Of a DNA stretch of 64,000 bases, positions 1 through 11,337 are shown piece by piece. A program made the translations under genes and the position numbers. Each line of letters opens with the position of its first letter. The stretch's first letter is position 1. The stretch is from Sambucus nigra (taxonomy: Eukaryota > Streptophyta > Magnoliopsida > Dipsacales > Adoxaceae): NCBI GenBank assembly GCA_949130495.1, contig OX422211.1, forward strand, positions 635,812,717-635,876,716. Reading direction: 5' to 3'. The notes beneath the pieces were generated by a model. It was given only the letters and a program-made list of their open reading frames with translations, had not been told where the DNA came from and ran no database searches.

Positions 1-799
1 TTCATCCCGAACACTTTGAATCCGTACATACATTCCTTCATTTCGTACCTTAACCCCAAACCTATATTACAACCCTATAAAGTCCTATGTGATCTTAGGT
101 TGATGTAGTTTAAAAGTCATAATAGTTTTGATAATCTGTGAAAATGCATTTCGCCTCTTTTAGTGTGCGGTATCTTTCATTGAGATTATATTTTTCAGTT
201 TATATATAGCGTTCTTCATTTGTGACATGTGTGCGACCTAGTTTCCATTTACATTTACTCTTTAGCCCCATGTTCCGTGTGTTACCTCCCTGTTTCGAGT
301 GAATTTGCTTGATGAGCGTAATGCCCGTGAGGATTGAATATATACTTGCTTTAATGTTTATCCGGTTTATATAAGTTTTTCACCAAATCACACTATGCAT
401 GTGCTTTCCCCCCTCCCACATCTATGAGGTGCATTCAACTTGTTAATAACAATGGACTTTAGCTTAAATTCGTTCAATATGCTAATAACATGTTTGAAAT
501 CTTTTTCGTTGTTGTTGAGTTTGTCGCATGTTGGGTTGGGCATATTTTGAGGAAACCATGTGATGTTTGTGGGTATCATCCCTGAAAACCCTCACGAGAC
601 GACACTCGTCCACTAGGGTAACCTAGGGGTTTAACGGCTTATTGCATATGCTAAATGCAATCGTTCGCCCGCGAAAGTGGCCTTATCTTTTTATTACTTT
701 TTCATCCCATTTTGTACTTGTATCCTGTTTCTGATTTTCTTGTAGTTCTTGTTGTTTCCTATTTCATTGCTAGGGACTAGCAATGTGTAAGTTAGGGGG
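1..799 (+). mobile_element. 3' internal/untranslated end of a Tat/Athila-like Ty3/gypsy element
   Basis: No believable coding frame is present. The stretch leads into a purine tract and an LTR. The text just before the LTR (CTAGGGACTAGCAA, then GTTAGGGGG) is the kind of 3' leader I associate with plant Tat/Athila non-chromovirus Ty3/gypsy elements, whose gag-pol would lie off the left edge. Lineage is inferred from this leader and the LTR ends, because no protein domain is visible here. Confidence 0.6.
790..799 (+). other. Polypurine tract of the Tat/Athila-like element
   Basis: AGTTAGGGGG abuts the TGTGAT start of the LTR. In LTR retrotransposons this purine run primes plus-strand DNA synthesis, so its position marks the following LTR as the 3' LTR. 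Confidence 0.65.
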
Positions 800-2413
800 T
801 GTGATACGACGCAAATATTGCGTATTTCACCCGTTAACCTACGCCTTATTAGCCCCCTTGGGTATCTTAATCCCTATACTTATGCTCGTTAACCATACAA
901 CCTCGGATTTCTATGTTAACATGTTTTGCAGGGGTTAATTGAGCTTTTTTAGGTATTTGGATGCTTAGTATGAAGTTCGGACGCTTTCCGGAAATGTTTC
1001 GTCGACTTTTACAGCTTCGGGGGCATTTTAGTAATTCCAGCATTCGGGTTTGAATCCCGAGCTCTTCACGAAAGTTGAATCCCTTTGATTTCTCTTCGCG
1101 TGGCCGCCGACGGTGCATGATTTCAAGTTGTATCGATGGAGTTATGGCATTTTTAGGATGGTTTTTACTATAAAAGTACACTCAAGGTCACATTCAAGGG
1201 CATTTTAGTCATTTTATATTTTGGTTTTTTAGCCTAATGTATTCTTGGATGTTGTAGTTCTCTGAGTTATCTTCGCGTAGCCTCTGACCGTGCCTCATTC
1301 TGAGCTATAACGAAGAAATGGCGGCATTTTCCGTAAAACAGGACAAAGCTGCACATTCAGGCCCGTTGCTTGCGAATCGATTCGACTCAAAACCGAATCG
1401 ATTCGGTTTGCACCAGAATGCCAGATATTTGCTTCCCCTGTTTCCAAATCGATTCGGCCCTTTCCCGAATCGATTCGGCTACAGTAAAAGTCCGAAAATC
1501 TTTATTTTTAAGTTGGTTTTTGGTTGGGTATAAGGGGAGAAACATTGTATTAAGTTGGGGGATCTCGTTTTAGACTTGATATCTTACATTTCACATTAGT
1601 TTAGGGTTTGTATGGAGCTTTGCCCTACTCCACCACTTTGGGTGTTTTTCCCACTTTGATGTATGTAAGCTTATTAATTTAAGTTGTATTTCATTATTTC
1701 CTTGCTTCCATTAATTTACATGCTTTCATTTACTTGCTTTCTCTACTTTCTTGCCTAGATTAATTTATTTCTTGTTGTAATTAGTTTATTGGTTTGTTAA
1801 TTAGTTTAGTTCATGATGTACCCTTAGATAAATAGGGTCGGGGTTGTGTTCCTCCATTTACGAATTTGTTCCTCGAAAGTTAGGGTTTCGTGTAAAATTG
1901 CATTTAATTGAAACCGCGTGTATTAAAGTTGGATTGTTATGCGTTTAACTTTCTTTATCACGCAACGTTAGTGTTTATAGCGATAATCCGAATTTAATCC
2001 GCGTGTGACCATTTTCAGTTAAATGTTTAATCTCACAACTTTGGGTTAAATTCCTTATTGTGTGATGTTTATGCTTAATTGAAAATGCTCGATTAAATTG
2101 CTTTCGAGCCTTAACTCTAATTAGTAGTTGTTTCGATCCGTGTGGTAGGATGCGATCCCGGTCCTCGCTTTACTTTTGTGTAGCGTAACTTATTCTTTTC
2201 TTTTGTCACCATAACCACTCATCACCTTTTCTTATTTCTTTTACACCCTTTTATTCTAAAAAGTTTTAAAACAATTAAAGTCTAAAATTTAATCACTCCC
2301 TGTGGATTTCTTACGATACCCGACTTACCGCTGTGCTTGCTTGTCAAGTGTAGTTGTAGTTTAGGTTTTTTTTGTATCGCGGCGGCGAAACACACAACGA
2401 TTGTGTCATCACA
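800..2413 (+). mobile_element. 3' LTR, Tat/Athila-like Ty3/gypsy element
   Basis: The segment begins TGTGAT and ends ATCACA, a perfect 6-bp terminal inverted repeat, giving 1614 bp. It follows a polypurine tract. The 3' part carries the phrases GATGCGATCCCGG, GATACCCGACTTACCG and GTATCGCGGCGGCG, which resemble U5 ends of plant Tat-type LTRs. GGGTATAAGGGG near 1527 is a possible TATA region, and a palindrome array sits just upstream. LINE sequence begins shortly after the right edge. The left LTR lies outside the window, so no target duplication can be checked. Confidence 0.7.
1373..1478. repeat. Array of four CCGAATCGATTCGG palindromes in the Tat-like LTR
   Basis: Four copies of a 12-14 bp perfect or near-perfect palindrome centred on ATCGAT lie at 1373-1384, 1393-1406, 1444-1457 (one arm mismatch) and 1465-1478. 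Linkers of about 8, 37 and 7 bp separate them. The array lies about 575-680 bp into the LTR, upstream of the possible TATA box, so in the presumed U3 part. Function unknown. Confidence 0.85.
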
Positions 2414-2499
2414 CGAACACACTTTTTCCGCCCGGTCAATAAACTATGAGGAAGATTTTTCAAGAATGTCGATGAGTGAGGCAAGGTACATTGGAAGGT

Positions 2500-2951
2500 T
2501 TACATGACGATTTTAAATGGACACCTAATTTCAAACCTTATAAGGAGAGTAGTCTATCCCCCATTTGGATCACATTTCTTCATCTCCCTATAGACTTCTT
2601 TTCAAAACATCTCTCTATTCCATAGCCCAACTTATTGGGAAGCCATTAAGACTAAATGCATCTACTGTGGAGATAAATAGACCAACCCTTGCTAGAGTTT
2701 GAGTAGAAGTGGATTTAATAAAGACCATCTCAAAGAGAGTTTGGATTGGGTGTGGTAACAAGGGATTTTGGCAGGAGGTTATGGTAGAAAACATGCTAAA
2801 GTATTGTAAAAGTTGTTCCAAAAAGGGTCATGAGGAAGATAACTGTCTGTTTAAAACATCAAACACTGGAGTTATCGCCAAAAAAGGAACTTATCTACAA
2901 CAAGACTGTGAAGAACAAACAAGCGCAAAATGGACAAGGCTATTAAAGTAA
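2500..2951 (+). pseudogene. LINE ORF1 remnant (DUF4283-like plus zinc knuckle)
   Basis: Nucleic-acid-binding ORF1 of a plant LINE. Translated in shifting frames, 2500-2760 gives the DUF4283 pattern: FKWTPNFKPYKESS, then PIWITFLHLP, then a conserved segment ending RVWIGCG. An open stretch from 2709 to 2951 continues into a CCHC zinc knuckle at 2805-2846 (CKSC-x4-H-x4-C), as in LINE ORF1 proteins of this type. There are several stops between 2600 and 2720. The 5' part is lost against the Tat-like LTR. 2952-3540 is linker or degenerate sequence without a recognisable domain. Confidence 0.75.
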
Positions 2952-3539
2952 ACAATCCAATTTATTTGGCCACTTAGAAAAATGATATTGAAGGAAAGAA
3001 GAAGAAGTAGACAAGGAGAAAAGTGAAATAAATGAGGAATATGCTATGAAGTTTTTTTCCCAAGGAAAAGAGATAAATAATCAACAAAATCAAATATCAT
3101 ATCCACAAGATTCAAAACCAAGAATTATGATGTGATGAAGCTTTGATTATAGATCAATGTTATTTATCTCCAAGTGCAACTGATCTCCCAAGTTATGATA
3201 AAAACCATGATGCTTTGCACTTGTATGCAATTGATGGTAAGGAAGATCAAGAACACCAAATTCCCCTTTTAAAATAATTTCAACTGTTTGCTAGAAGTAT
3301 TGAAAAAAATTATATATTTATAACGAGAAGAAGAAGGAAGAATAGAGAAAGTTGAAAGCTCTTTAAGATGGTGGATCCTCTACCCAACACAAATAAGTTA
3401 AAATGCAAGATCCAATGTTTAAAAGATTGACTAGATTCAGTATCAAAGGTAGCACTCAATCCTAATCCTCTTATTCTAAATGATTAAGTTAATTGTTTAG
3501 AATATAAGATGATATGCAAAGAAAAAATCATCAAGAAGG

Positions 3540-5575
3540 CTGAAGCTTTTATCTAAGATTCATAAAATTCCATTTATAGCTCTTATAGAACCAAAGTTTG
3601 ATTTTCAAAAAATTACTAAATTTAAGATGAAGTGGGGATTTGGAGGTTGTAGCAGTAATATTAATGGTAAAATTTGGATTTTATGGAGGTAAAATGTAGA
3701 AGTTCACCATATTGCTGATTGTACTCAACAATTGACAGTTAAAGCCAGTCATCCATGTTTGAAGTATGATCTGTATTTGATAGTTATGTATGTTAAATGC
3801 TTAAGGGAAGAGAGAAAAAAGCTTCATGAAAATATTGTTGATATGTCTAATAATATTGAAGAGAAACCTCACCTTGTCATAGGGGACTTTAATGTTGTTA
3901 CATCTCAAGCTAAAAAACTAGGTGGCAATGACATTAATCATAATGCAGTGGGGGACTTTAACTAGATAATTGATGATAGTGGTCTAAAGGATTTAGGATA
4001 TTCGGGCATTAGATTTACCTGGTGCAATAATAGAAGTGAGGATGGGATAATAATGGTTAGATTAGACAAGTGACTTTTCAATCAACAGTGGGATTTAGAG
4101 TTTCCTAATTCTATGCTTAAACACCTGAATAGATCTTCTTCTAATATCTTTCAAATTTCAAAATATGTGGTGTAAGCATCCTCATTTTTAAGATTTAGTA
4201 ATGAAGTCTTGGAATGAGGATTCAAATGCTTCAGGGATGAAATTGTTTTCTATGAAGTTGCAAATATTGAAAGGGGAATTGAAAAAGGAGACTTTTAAAG
4301 ATGTTTTTCAAGCTGTTAAAGATTTGAAGGATGAAATTCTTCAATTGGAGCATAATTATGAGCTAGAAAATAATGAATCTAATAGAACAAATGTGAATTA
4401 AGGAAAAGTTAGAATTATGGATGCCTCAAGCTTGGATGAAATGTACTGGAGATAAAAGTCCTCTATAAAATGATTAAAGTTAGGAGATGCAAATACAAAA
4501 TTCTTTCATGCTACTGTTAAGGCCAAACATCACGAATTGATGATTAATGCAATTAGGGATGATAATAGCATTTTGTTGGAAGATAAGCAAGGGATTCAAA
4601 ATCATATATTAAACTTCTTTGAGGAGCAATTAACATCTATTCAACAGTTGACAGGGGAAAAATCTCTGATACAATTCCATCACTTATTTCCACTGGGACA
4701 AATGAAGTCATAGAAGCACTTGTAACTGAAAAAGAGGTGTACTCAACTGTGTATGATCTTAGTGAAGATACAACTCCAAGATCTGAAGGGTTTTAAGGAT
4801 CATTTTATGAAAATTATTGGAATTTAATTACAGATGGCCTTGTTCATGTTATTAATTTTTGTTTGGTTAGAAGTGAGCTGCCTCAAAGATGGTCTAGTAC
4901 TGCAATTATGCAAGTGCCAAAAGTGAAAATTCAAAAGAAATGTGAGGACCTCAGACCTATTAACCTATGCAATTTCTCTTACAAGATTATATAAAAGCTT
5001 TTGTCAGTTAAATTATCATAGCCTATGATCATATTTCCAAAATAGAGTGGTTTCATTAAAGGTAGATCAATTCAAGATAATGTGCTTCTTGTTAAGATAT
5101 AGTTCATAATCTCGAAAGAAATGTATGGTGGAAATGTGCTTATTATACTAGATATGGAAAAGGCCTATAATAAAGTTCTTTGGGGTTTCTTAATTAATGT
5201 TTTAAGAGGATTTGGTTTTGGGGGAGGTGGATTGACCTAGTATGGAGATGTATCTCTAACAATTGGTTCTTAATAGTTATAAATGGTCAGTCTTATGGAT
5301 TTTTTAAAATCGTCTAGATGTCTAAGATAAGGGGATCCAATATCCCCAAGTCTTATCATCCTAGCACCAGAATACCTGAGTAGAGGATTGAATATATTGA
5401 TGAATAAATGGTCTATCAAAACATTCTACCTTCCTAGTGGTAGCTCTTTGATTTGAAACTTAGCTTTTGTTGCTGATGTGATAATATTTTGTAAAGGGGA
5501 CAAGAAAATCTTAAAAAACTTAATGAAGTACTCCAACATCCGTGGGTAGAAAATAAACCTTCATAAGAGAGGTTT
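3540..5575 (+). pseudogene. LINE ORF2 remnant: endonuclease and reverse transcriptase
   Basis: The polyprotein that nicks target DNA and reverse-transcribes LINE RNA, here dead. From about 3560 the endonuclease/phosphatase fold is recognisable (IALIEPKFDF). The catalytic-loop motif IGDFNV lies at 3880-3898, and a DLGYSGIRFTW-type block follows near 3995-4025. The RT follows: DLRPINLCNF near 4950, LILDMEKAYN near 5138-5170 (usually AYD), and FVADVIIF near 5464-5487 where FADD is expected, so the first active-site Asp is replaced. At least two frameshifts and many stops. The frame resumes at 10079 after element F. Confidence 0.85.
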
Positions 5576-6612
5576 TGTAAGGACAATATTTTATTGTAGT
5601 GTTTACATTTGAGTATGTCATATAATGCTACAATCGTCAAAGACATATTCAAGTTCAATCATGCGTCAAGACATATCCAAATATCAAAGCTCTTCAACAT
5701 TCAAGCCTCCGCGAGATTAATTTTAATAAGGGTGTCTTAAAGTACCTTAGCATTTCACTTAGAGTGTTGGGATATTTTTTACAAAATATTTTCTAAGTAT
5801 TGGAGCGGAGTTTTTTGTCAAAATATTTTTCTAAGTGTTGAGGCAAATTTTTAAAGATGAAATAAAAAAATAATTTTTATTTATTTTCGTTCCAGCGGCA
5901 GGGCTATGTCGCGCGAAGCTCATTCGAGCGATGCGTGTCATCGTTAGAGAGAGATGCACTTTTCGTTTGAGTGATGTGCCACCTTAACGTTTTTATAAAT
6001 AGGGTGTTAAACCACTCCATTTTCTATAAGAAGACTTGACATTTTAGTTTCCGCAGACACTGCAAATCAAAAAAACACTTTATCTTCTTCGTTTAGGGTT
6101 TAATACGTTTTGTTTTCAATTCAAAAAATGTACCAATGTTTATGTGAATTGTTTTGGAACCCAAGACACAACTTTGTGAAGTTTATCTTGTAGAGAAGAT
6201 CTCTACTACTAATTAGGTGCCACTTGAGGGAGGTACTGGGCTGACGTGACTGCGTGTGAATAATGAGTACTCGTGGGTGTTCCTAGGCTGACTGAACTGC
6301 GATTTGTGTGGAGTTAATGCAGAATTCTATTGTTGATTTAGGTTACGGCCTATGTGGGTTTGCTGAGGCTAATCCATTGTAGATTTCATTATAATCATTG
6401 TAAGTATTATAGTGAAATAAAATATTTTACCTGAAAGGGGTTTTTTCCTGAAATTTATTTGTCAGCAATTATTTATATTGGTTTTATTTATCCACACGTA
6501 GTTGTATGTTTTAGGGATGAATTAATTTGGTTTGAAAATTGTCACCAATTGAATAAGGTTAATTTGGAAATTTGTGAATTCGGTTTAATCACTATCGCAC
6601 ACGTCATTTACA
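5576..6612 (+). mobile_element. 5' LTR of element F
   Basis: Starts TGTAAGGAC and ends CATTTACA, 1037 bp. Its partner lies at 9016-10073. TATA-like TATAAAT at 5994-6000 follows a CG-rich stretch with decayed palindromes (CATTCGAGCGATG). U3 is therefore about 420 bp. Confidence 0.85.
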
Positions 6613-6615
6613 AAG

Positions 6616-6627
6616 TGGTATTAGAGC
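6616..6627 (+). other. Primer binding site of F (initiator Met tRNA type)
   Basis: TGGTATTAGAGC lies 3 bp after the 5' LTR. It matches the usual plant TGGTATCAGAGC primer site with one substitution. Confidence 0.8.
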
Positions 6628-6729
6628 ATGTTATACTAATTTATTGTGTATTTCTATTTTCGTAAAAATTGTGTGATATTGATTTTTTTTGAAAAATTGA
6701 TTTTGTGAAAAATCTCAATTTTTCCAATG

Positions 6730-7605
6730 CATCTCTTATGCAATCATATGCCTCCCTTTGAAGACACGAGTCAGAATTTTGATGATTTAAATAATTTGAA
6801 TTTGACGTTTGCGAAAAGAATTGATTTTTTGGAAAAATAAAATTCTCGTTTTAAATCCGCTATGGATCTTTTGCAAACGGTTCAAAATCAAAGAGATTTT
6901 TATCATGAGAAATTTATTTCTTTGGACCATGACTTTATTGCTTTAAAATTTTCCAAAAAGTAGAGTGATGATAGAGTCGTATTTTTAGAAAAAAAAATTG
7001 GAGGACTTTAAAAGCTCTAGGATTTGTGTTTGTGCCAAAGAGGATAAAAATATTTTAATCGATGAGTTTGTGGCACGTGAAGAGACTCTTAGGGATAAGT
7101 GTGCATATTTTAAGGGAGAACTGATAACCTTATAGTAATACTTGAAAATTTAGATAATGAGTCCCTAAAATTGGAAGAGTCTAATTCTTTGCTTGAGTAA
7201 AAAATTTTGGAGGTGAAAAATAATTTGACAGACTCGAGTAGTGTTGGTAGAAATGGTAGTGTCTCGTCATGTTCTAATATTTCAAGTGTTAAAGCTAAGA
7301 CAATGATTTGTTTTAGAGGGTCAATAAATCCCAATGACATTAGAAAATGTCAACCCATAGGTGTCGTTCCAACCATTTACACATGTTCACATTGTGGCAG
7401 CAAATGTCACCTTAGGCGTTTTTATTTCGATCTTCGAAAAGGTCATAGGAAGTTAAAATCTATTGTTCCCTTGATTCTCAAAACCCTTATGCGTTGTTGC
7501 ACACTTATTTGGGTTAGAAAATCACTTTTAGAGGCACTATATATTAGACTTGTTTATTCTCGGTTGATTGCACATGATTCTTTTCTTTCTATATCATATA
7601 GATGA
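6730..7605 (+). pseudogene. Partial gag pseudogene of element F
   Basis: Translation with scattered stops gives a charged, heptad-like region (6780-7200) and then an open 132-codon stretch from 7207 to 7605. That stretch contains CSHCGSKCHLRRFY at 7384-7425, a decayed second zinc knuckle (CTHCGRQGHLRKFC in element C) in which Gly and the last Cys are lost. A following IWVRKS is also shared with C. The N-terminal UBN2 half and first knuckle present in C are absent. The protein would package element RNA if intact, but as it stands it is not functional. Confidence 0.7.
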
Positions 7606-9015
7606 TTGTGTTCTCATGTTTGTCATACGCTAGTTATGCTTCATGATATATTCTTGCTAGTGTTATGACTTGTGTACTTTTTGTATTAGATTTTTTTTAG
7701 AAAACTTTTAAAAAATAAAAAAAAAATTATTTTGATAAAATTTATTTGAAAAAAGACAAAACGAGTTTCGTATTTGTATTTTACACCATTTGTGAATGGA
7801 CATTTAGGATGATCGAGTCACAACATCATTCCATATCCATGTGACTATTTGATAGTGTTTTGATATGCATCATCATTTCATTTTTGTGATTTACAATGTT
7901 TGGATTCATTGGGATGTAATTTGTGACTACTACCTACATATTTGACTCATATTTGCCTTTAATGCACACTTGCATGGATTTGTTTGATTATTGTACTTGT
8001 CTATCACATATTATTTGGAGTGTTGTCATCTCAATTTTGTCTTTAAAACGAACCATATGTGATAAAACTTGACAATGAAAGGAGTGCATGTAAGAACAGT
8101 TTCCCATGAGGAATTTGTACAATTTAAAAATGATTAGTACACAGTAAAGGGTTGCGAGAGTACAAAATTAACTCGTAGTAAAAGCCACCATTTGAAAAGA
8201 GCCCGAAAAAAAATTAAAAAGCAATAAAAAGATAAATATGCCAAAAAAGGGTCACCCCAAAAGAAAAATAAAAAGCATTATTATTCACGAGGGAGTTTGG
8301 ATGGAATATAAAACGAGTTTGCACGTCCTGACAAAGTCATGAAAAGTGTTACGTAGTTTTAGACGTTATTGATGTGAAAATCATGTTTGACTTTGATTTT
8401 CAATTAGATTAAGACGATGTCATGTAAATCACATTTTTCGACACCTAAGGAGGATTTTGAGACTCATTCATTAGGAGTACACATATTCATCGTGCACATA
8501 TGTTATGCATAGTTGCATTGATTTTTCTATCGAATATGTTCACACCCATTCATTCCGTTTCCATGATTTGGTTGTCTTACTGTAAATTTATGGTGTGTGA
8601 GTTTTGTAAAATTATTTTTGCATTTTTGTATGAAAAATTGAAAAATAAAAAATTGTTTGTGGAAGCATTTGGGTTCCTCCTTTGCATGAGCATAGATTGA
8701 TTCATATTTTCTATGCATATTTATCGTAACAACTCCATGTTTGTTTTTTTTATTTGCTTCAAACTCGATGTGTCACGAAGGTATTTGCTTTATCTCATGT
8801 GTGTAGGTAGAACATTAAATATCAATGTTTTGCACACCATGATGAGAAAAGATTAAAGATTTGAAGTTGGAGATTTTGAAGAAAAGTTTTAGACTTGCAT
8901 GTTTAGTACCTTTTCAGTTTTGGGTTCATGGGAGGGTATTAGATTTGTATAGGAATTGTGATTTGATAATGCATATGTTTTTATTTTGTACCAGCATAGA
9001 CATGTGGGGGGGATT
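7606..9015 (+). mobile_element. Non-coding 3' internal region of F
   Basis: No long ORF and no pol motif in any frame. The region is T-rich, resembling the untranslated stretch downstream of gag in C and downstream of pol in G. It ends in a G-rich purine tract at 9005-9013 just before the 3' LTR. Short open frames at 8500-8700 have no recognisable domain. Confidence 0.6.
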
Positions 9016-10073
9016 TGTAAGGACATTATTTAATTATCATGTTTACATTTGAATATGTCGTATACCGCTACAACTGTTGAAGATATATTCAAGTTCAATC
9101 ATGCATCAAGACGGATCCGAATATCAAAGTTCTTCAACATTCAAGCCTCCGCAAGATTAATTTTGGTAAGGTTGTGTTTAAGTACCTTAGCATTTCACTT
9201 AGAGTGTTGGGATATTTTTTACAAAATATTTTCTAAGTGTTGGAGCGGAGTTTTTCGTCAAAAATATTTTTCTAAGTGTTGAGGCAGATTTTTAAAGACA
9301 AAATAAAAAATTAATTTTTATTTATTTTCGTTTCAAGCGACAGAAGAGCTCGTTCAAGCGATAGGGATACGTCACACGAAGCTTGTTCGAGCGACGCATG
9401 TCATCGTTCGAGAGAGATGCACTTTTTGTTTGAGCGATGCGCCGCCTTAATATTTTTATAAATAGGGTGTTAAACGACTCTGTTTTCGATAAGAAGACCT
9501 AACGTTTTAGTTTCTGCAAACGCTCCAAATCGGCAGAACACTTTCTCTTCTTCATTTAGGGTTTAATCCTTTTTGTTTTCAATTCACAAAGCGTCCCAAT
9601 ATTTTTGTGAATTGTTTTGGAACCCAAGACACAACTTTGTGAAGTTTCTCTTATAGATAAGATCTCTACTATTGATTAGGTGCCACTTGAGGGTACTGGG
9701 CTGACGGGACTACGTGTCAATAGGAAGTACTCGTGGGTCTTCCTGGGCTGACTGAATTATGGTTCATGTGGAGTTGCTGTGAAATTCCATTGTTGATTTA
9801 GGTTGCCGCCTATGTGGGTTTACTAAGGTTAATACATTGCAGATTTCATTATAATCATTGTAAGTATTACAGTGAAATAAAAGGTTTTACCCGAAAGGAT
9901 TTTTTTTCCTGAAATCTATGTGTCAGCAATTATTTATGTTGGTTTGATCTATCCACACATAGTTGTATGTTTTAGGGATGAATTAATTTGGTTTGAAAAT
10001 TGTCACCGATTAAATACGGTTAACTTGAAAATTTGCGAATTCGGTTTAATCAGTATCATACACGTCATTTACA
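9016..10073 (+). mobile_element. 3' LTR of element F
   Basis: 1058 bp, begins TGTAAGGAC and ends CATTTACA. Compared with the 5' copy it has an extra decayed palindrome unit near 9345-9400 (GAAGAGCTCGTTCAAGCG). TATAAAT at 9457. LINE sequence resumes after the 5-bp flank at 10074-10078. Confidence 0.85.
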
Positions 10074-10078
10074 AGTTT

Positions 10079-11337
10079 CACTCTAGATGCTAAAATGTCA
10101 TTGAGATCAAGGAACAAGGTTGATGAGTATTGAGGTCTAAAATACAAAGATTTACCAATAAGTACCTGGGATGTCCTTTATTCAAAGTTAGGAACGAGGT
10201 TAAATATTATTACAACCTTATTGCCTCAATGAGATAAGAAATTGAAGGTTAACAATCAAAGATGCTTTCAATTAGTGAAAAATATATTCTCATTGAAAAC
10301 ATCCTCTCCTCTATCACCTCCTACCTCTAAGTGCCAATTTCACCTCCCAAGACAGTGGTAAATAAAATCCACACTATGTTTAATAAGTTCCTTGGGGTGG
10401 TAGTGCGGACCAAGGGTGGAAACTTCAGTGGACGAATTGGGAGTTTTTGTGCAAAGACTTAAAAGGTGGTCTTGGTTTATTTAACTTTAACATGATTTCA
10501 AAAGCTTCTCGTATGAAACTGTATTGGAAAACATCTTATGAGTATTCTTTGTGGGCATCTTTTATGTCTTATAGATACAAGAATTAGAGAAACTTTTCTA
10601 ATGGTGGCTCTCACATTTTGAAATAAATGGTGGCAGTTAAAGAGTTATGTAGCAATCATATGTAGTTCATCAATAAATAGTGTATTTGGAAACCAAAAAA
10701 TTAATGTTCTTTCTATTTTTTATCTGCTTTTGAATATATTAAGAGTCATTTCCCCTCATCTAGAGTACTATGAAACTTTTGGGACCGTATATTCCTAACA
10801 AATTATCAATCAATATGTGGAAAATTATTAATAAGTGTTTTCCCCTTGATGACAACATAATAAGACTGGGAATTAGAATGGGATCTAGATGTAAACCTAT
10901 CAAAATAGTGATGAATCAACGAACCATGTGTTCTTATATTGTCCAAAGATAATTCCTATTTGGGATTTATTCTCAGCTCTCATGGGAATAGTGTTTGATA
11001 AAGTTAACATATCATTTATGCTTCTGAGTTGGTGGATTAAAGTAGGCCTACAACGACTATGCTAAATTTCGCGGCAATTGTATTCCTATTGCAGTGTGTT
11101 GGGATATTTGGAAAAGCAGGAATTTATCCCTCTTTGAAGGTGCTAATGTAAATCATAAATCAATTATATCTCAATATGTTAGTCTGATTTCAAGTCTAGG
11201 TAAAGGATTGAGTTTTAAATATAGACTATCTTATTTTGATAAGGGCATCCATGAGTTTTTTGAATTGTCTTTTAAAAAAGAAGCATAAACTGTATAAATT
11301 TGTTCAATGGAGATTTCCTGCTTCTTAGGGTACGATA
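10079..11337 (+). mobile_element. Decayed LINE, segment 2 of 3 (RT C-terminus, zf-RVT, start of RNase H)
   Basis: Continues the RT frame from 5575. It reads through a GGLGLFNF block at about 10465-10490, typical of plant LINE RT C-termini. A zf-RVT-like region follows at 10740-10960 (WKIINKCFP...NIIRLGI) and then WDIWKSRN near 11100-11125. It stops at 11337, inside the linker before RNase H, at the insertion of solo LTR D, and resumes at 38737. Two short open frames (10770-10952, 11094-11288) are pieces of this one ORF2. Confidence 0.8.

Larger units (their letters stand above)
2414..5575 (+). mobile_element. Decayed plant LINE, segment 1 of 3
   Basis: A non-LTR retrotransposon in many frames. 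It shows, in order, ORF1 remnants (DUF4283-like, CCHC knuckle), an endonuclease and most of a reverse transcriptase. It is broken at 5575 by element F in the middle of the RT thumb region and resumes at 10079. The left edge abuts the Tat-like LTR, and the ORF1 N-terminus is missing. Stops and frameshifts throughout make it a fossil, the oldest layer of the nest 2414-39427. Confidence 0.85.
5576..10073 (+). mobile_element. Element F: gag-only (TR-GAG-like) Ty1/copia element inserted in the LINE
   Basis: About 4.5 kb with direct LTRs (5576-6612, 9016-10073), an initiator-Met primer site and a polypurine tract (GTGGGGGGGAT at 9005-9013). Flanks GGTTT (5571-5575) and AGTTT (10074-10078) are a target duplication with one mismatch, and the LINE frame rejoins across the gap. 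The only coding trace is the C-terminal half of a SIRE-like gag; no protease, integrase, RT or RNase H is recognisable. The LTRs differ by many substitutions and small indels, so this is an older insertion than A or C. It resembles C in gag and LTR start. Confidence 0.8.

Noticed and set aside
867..1181. 104-codon minus-strand open frame
   Set aside because: It runs antisense inside the Tat-like LTR, has no recognisable domain and is probably a chance frame.
1528..1760. Possible host promoter and 5' UTR with TATA-like and T-rich sequence
   Set aside because: It lies wholly inside a bounded LTR (800-2413) and no host ORF follows; LINE sequence does.
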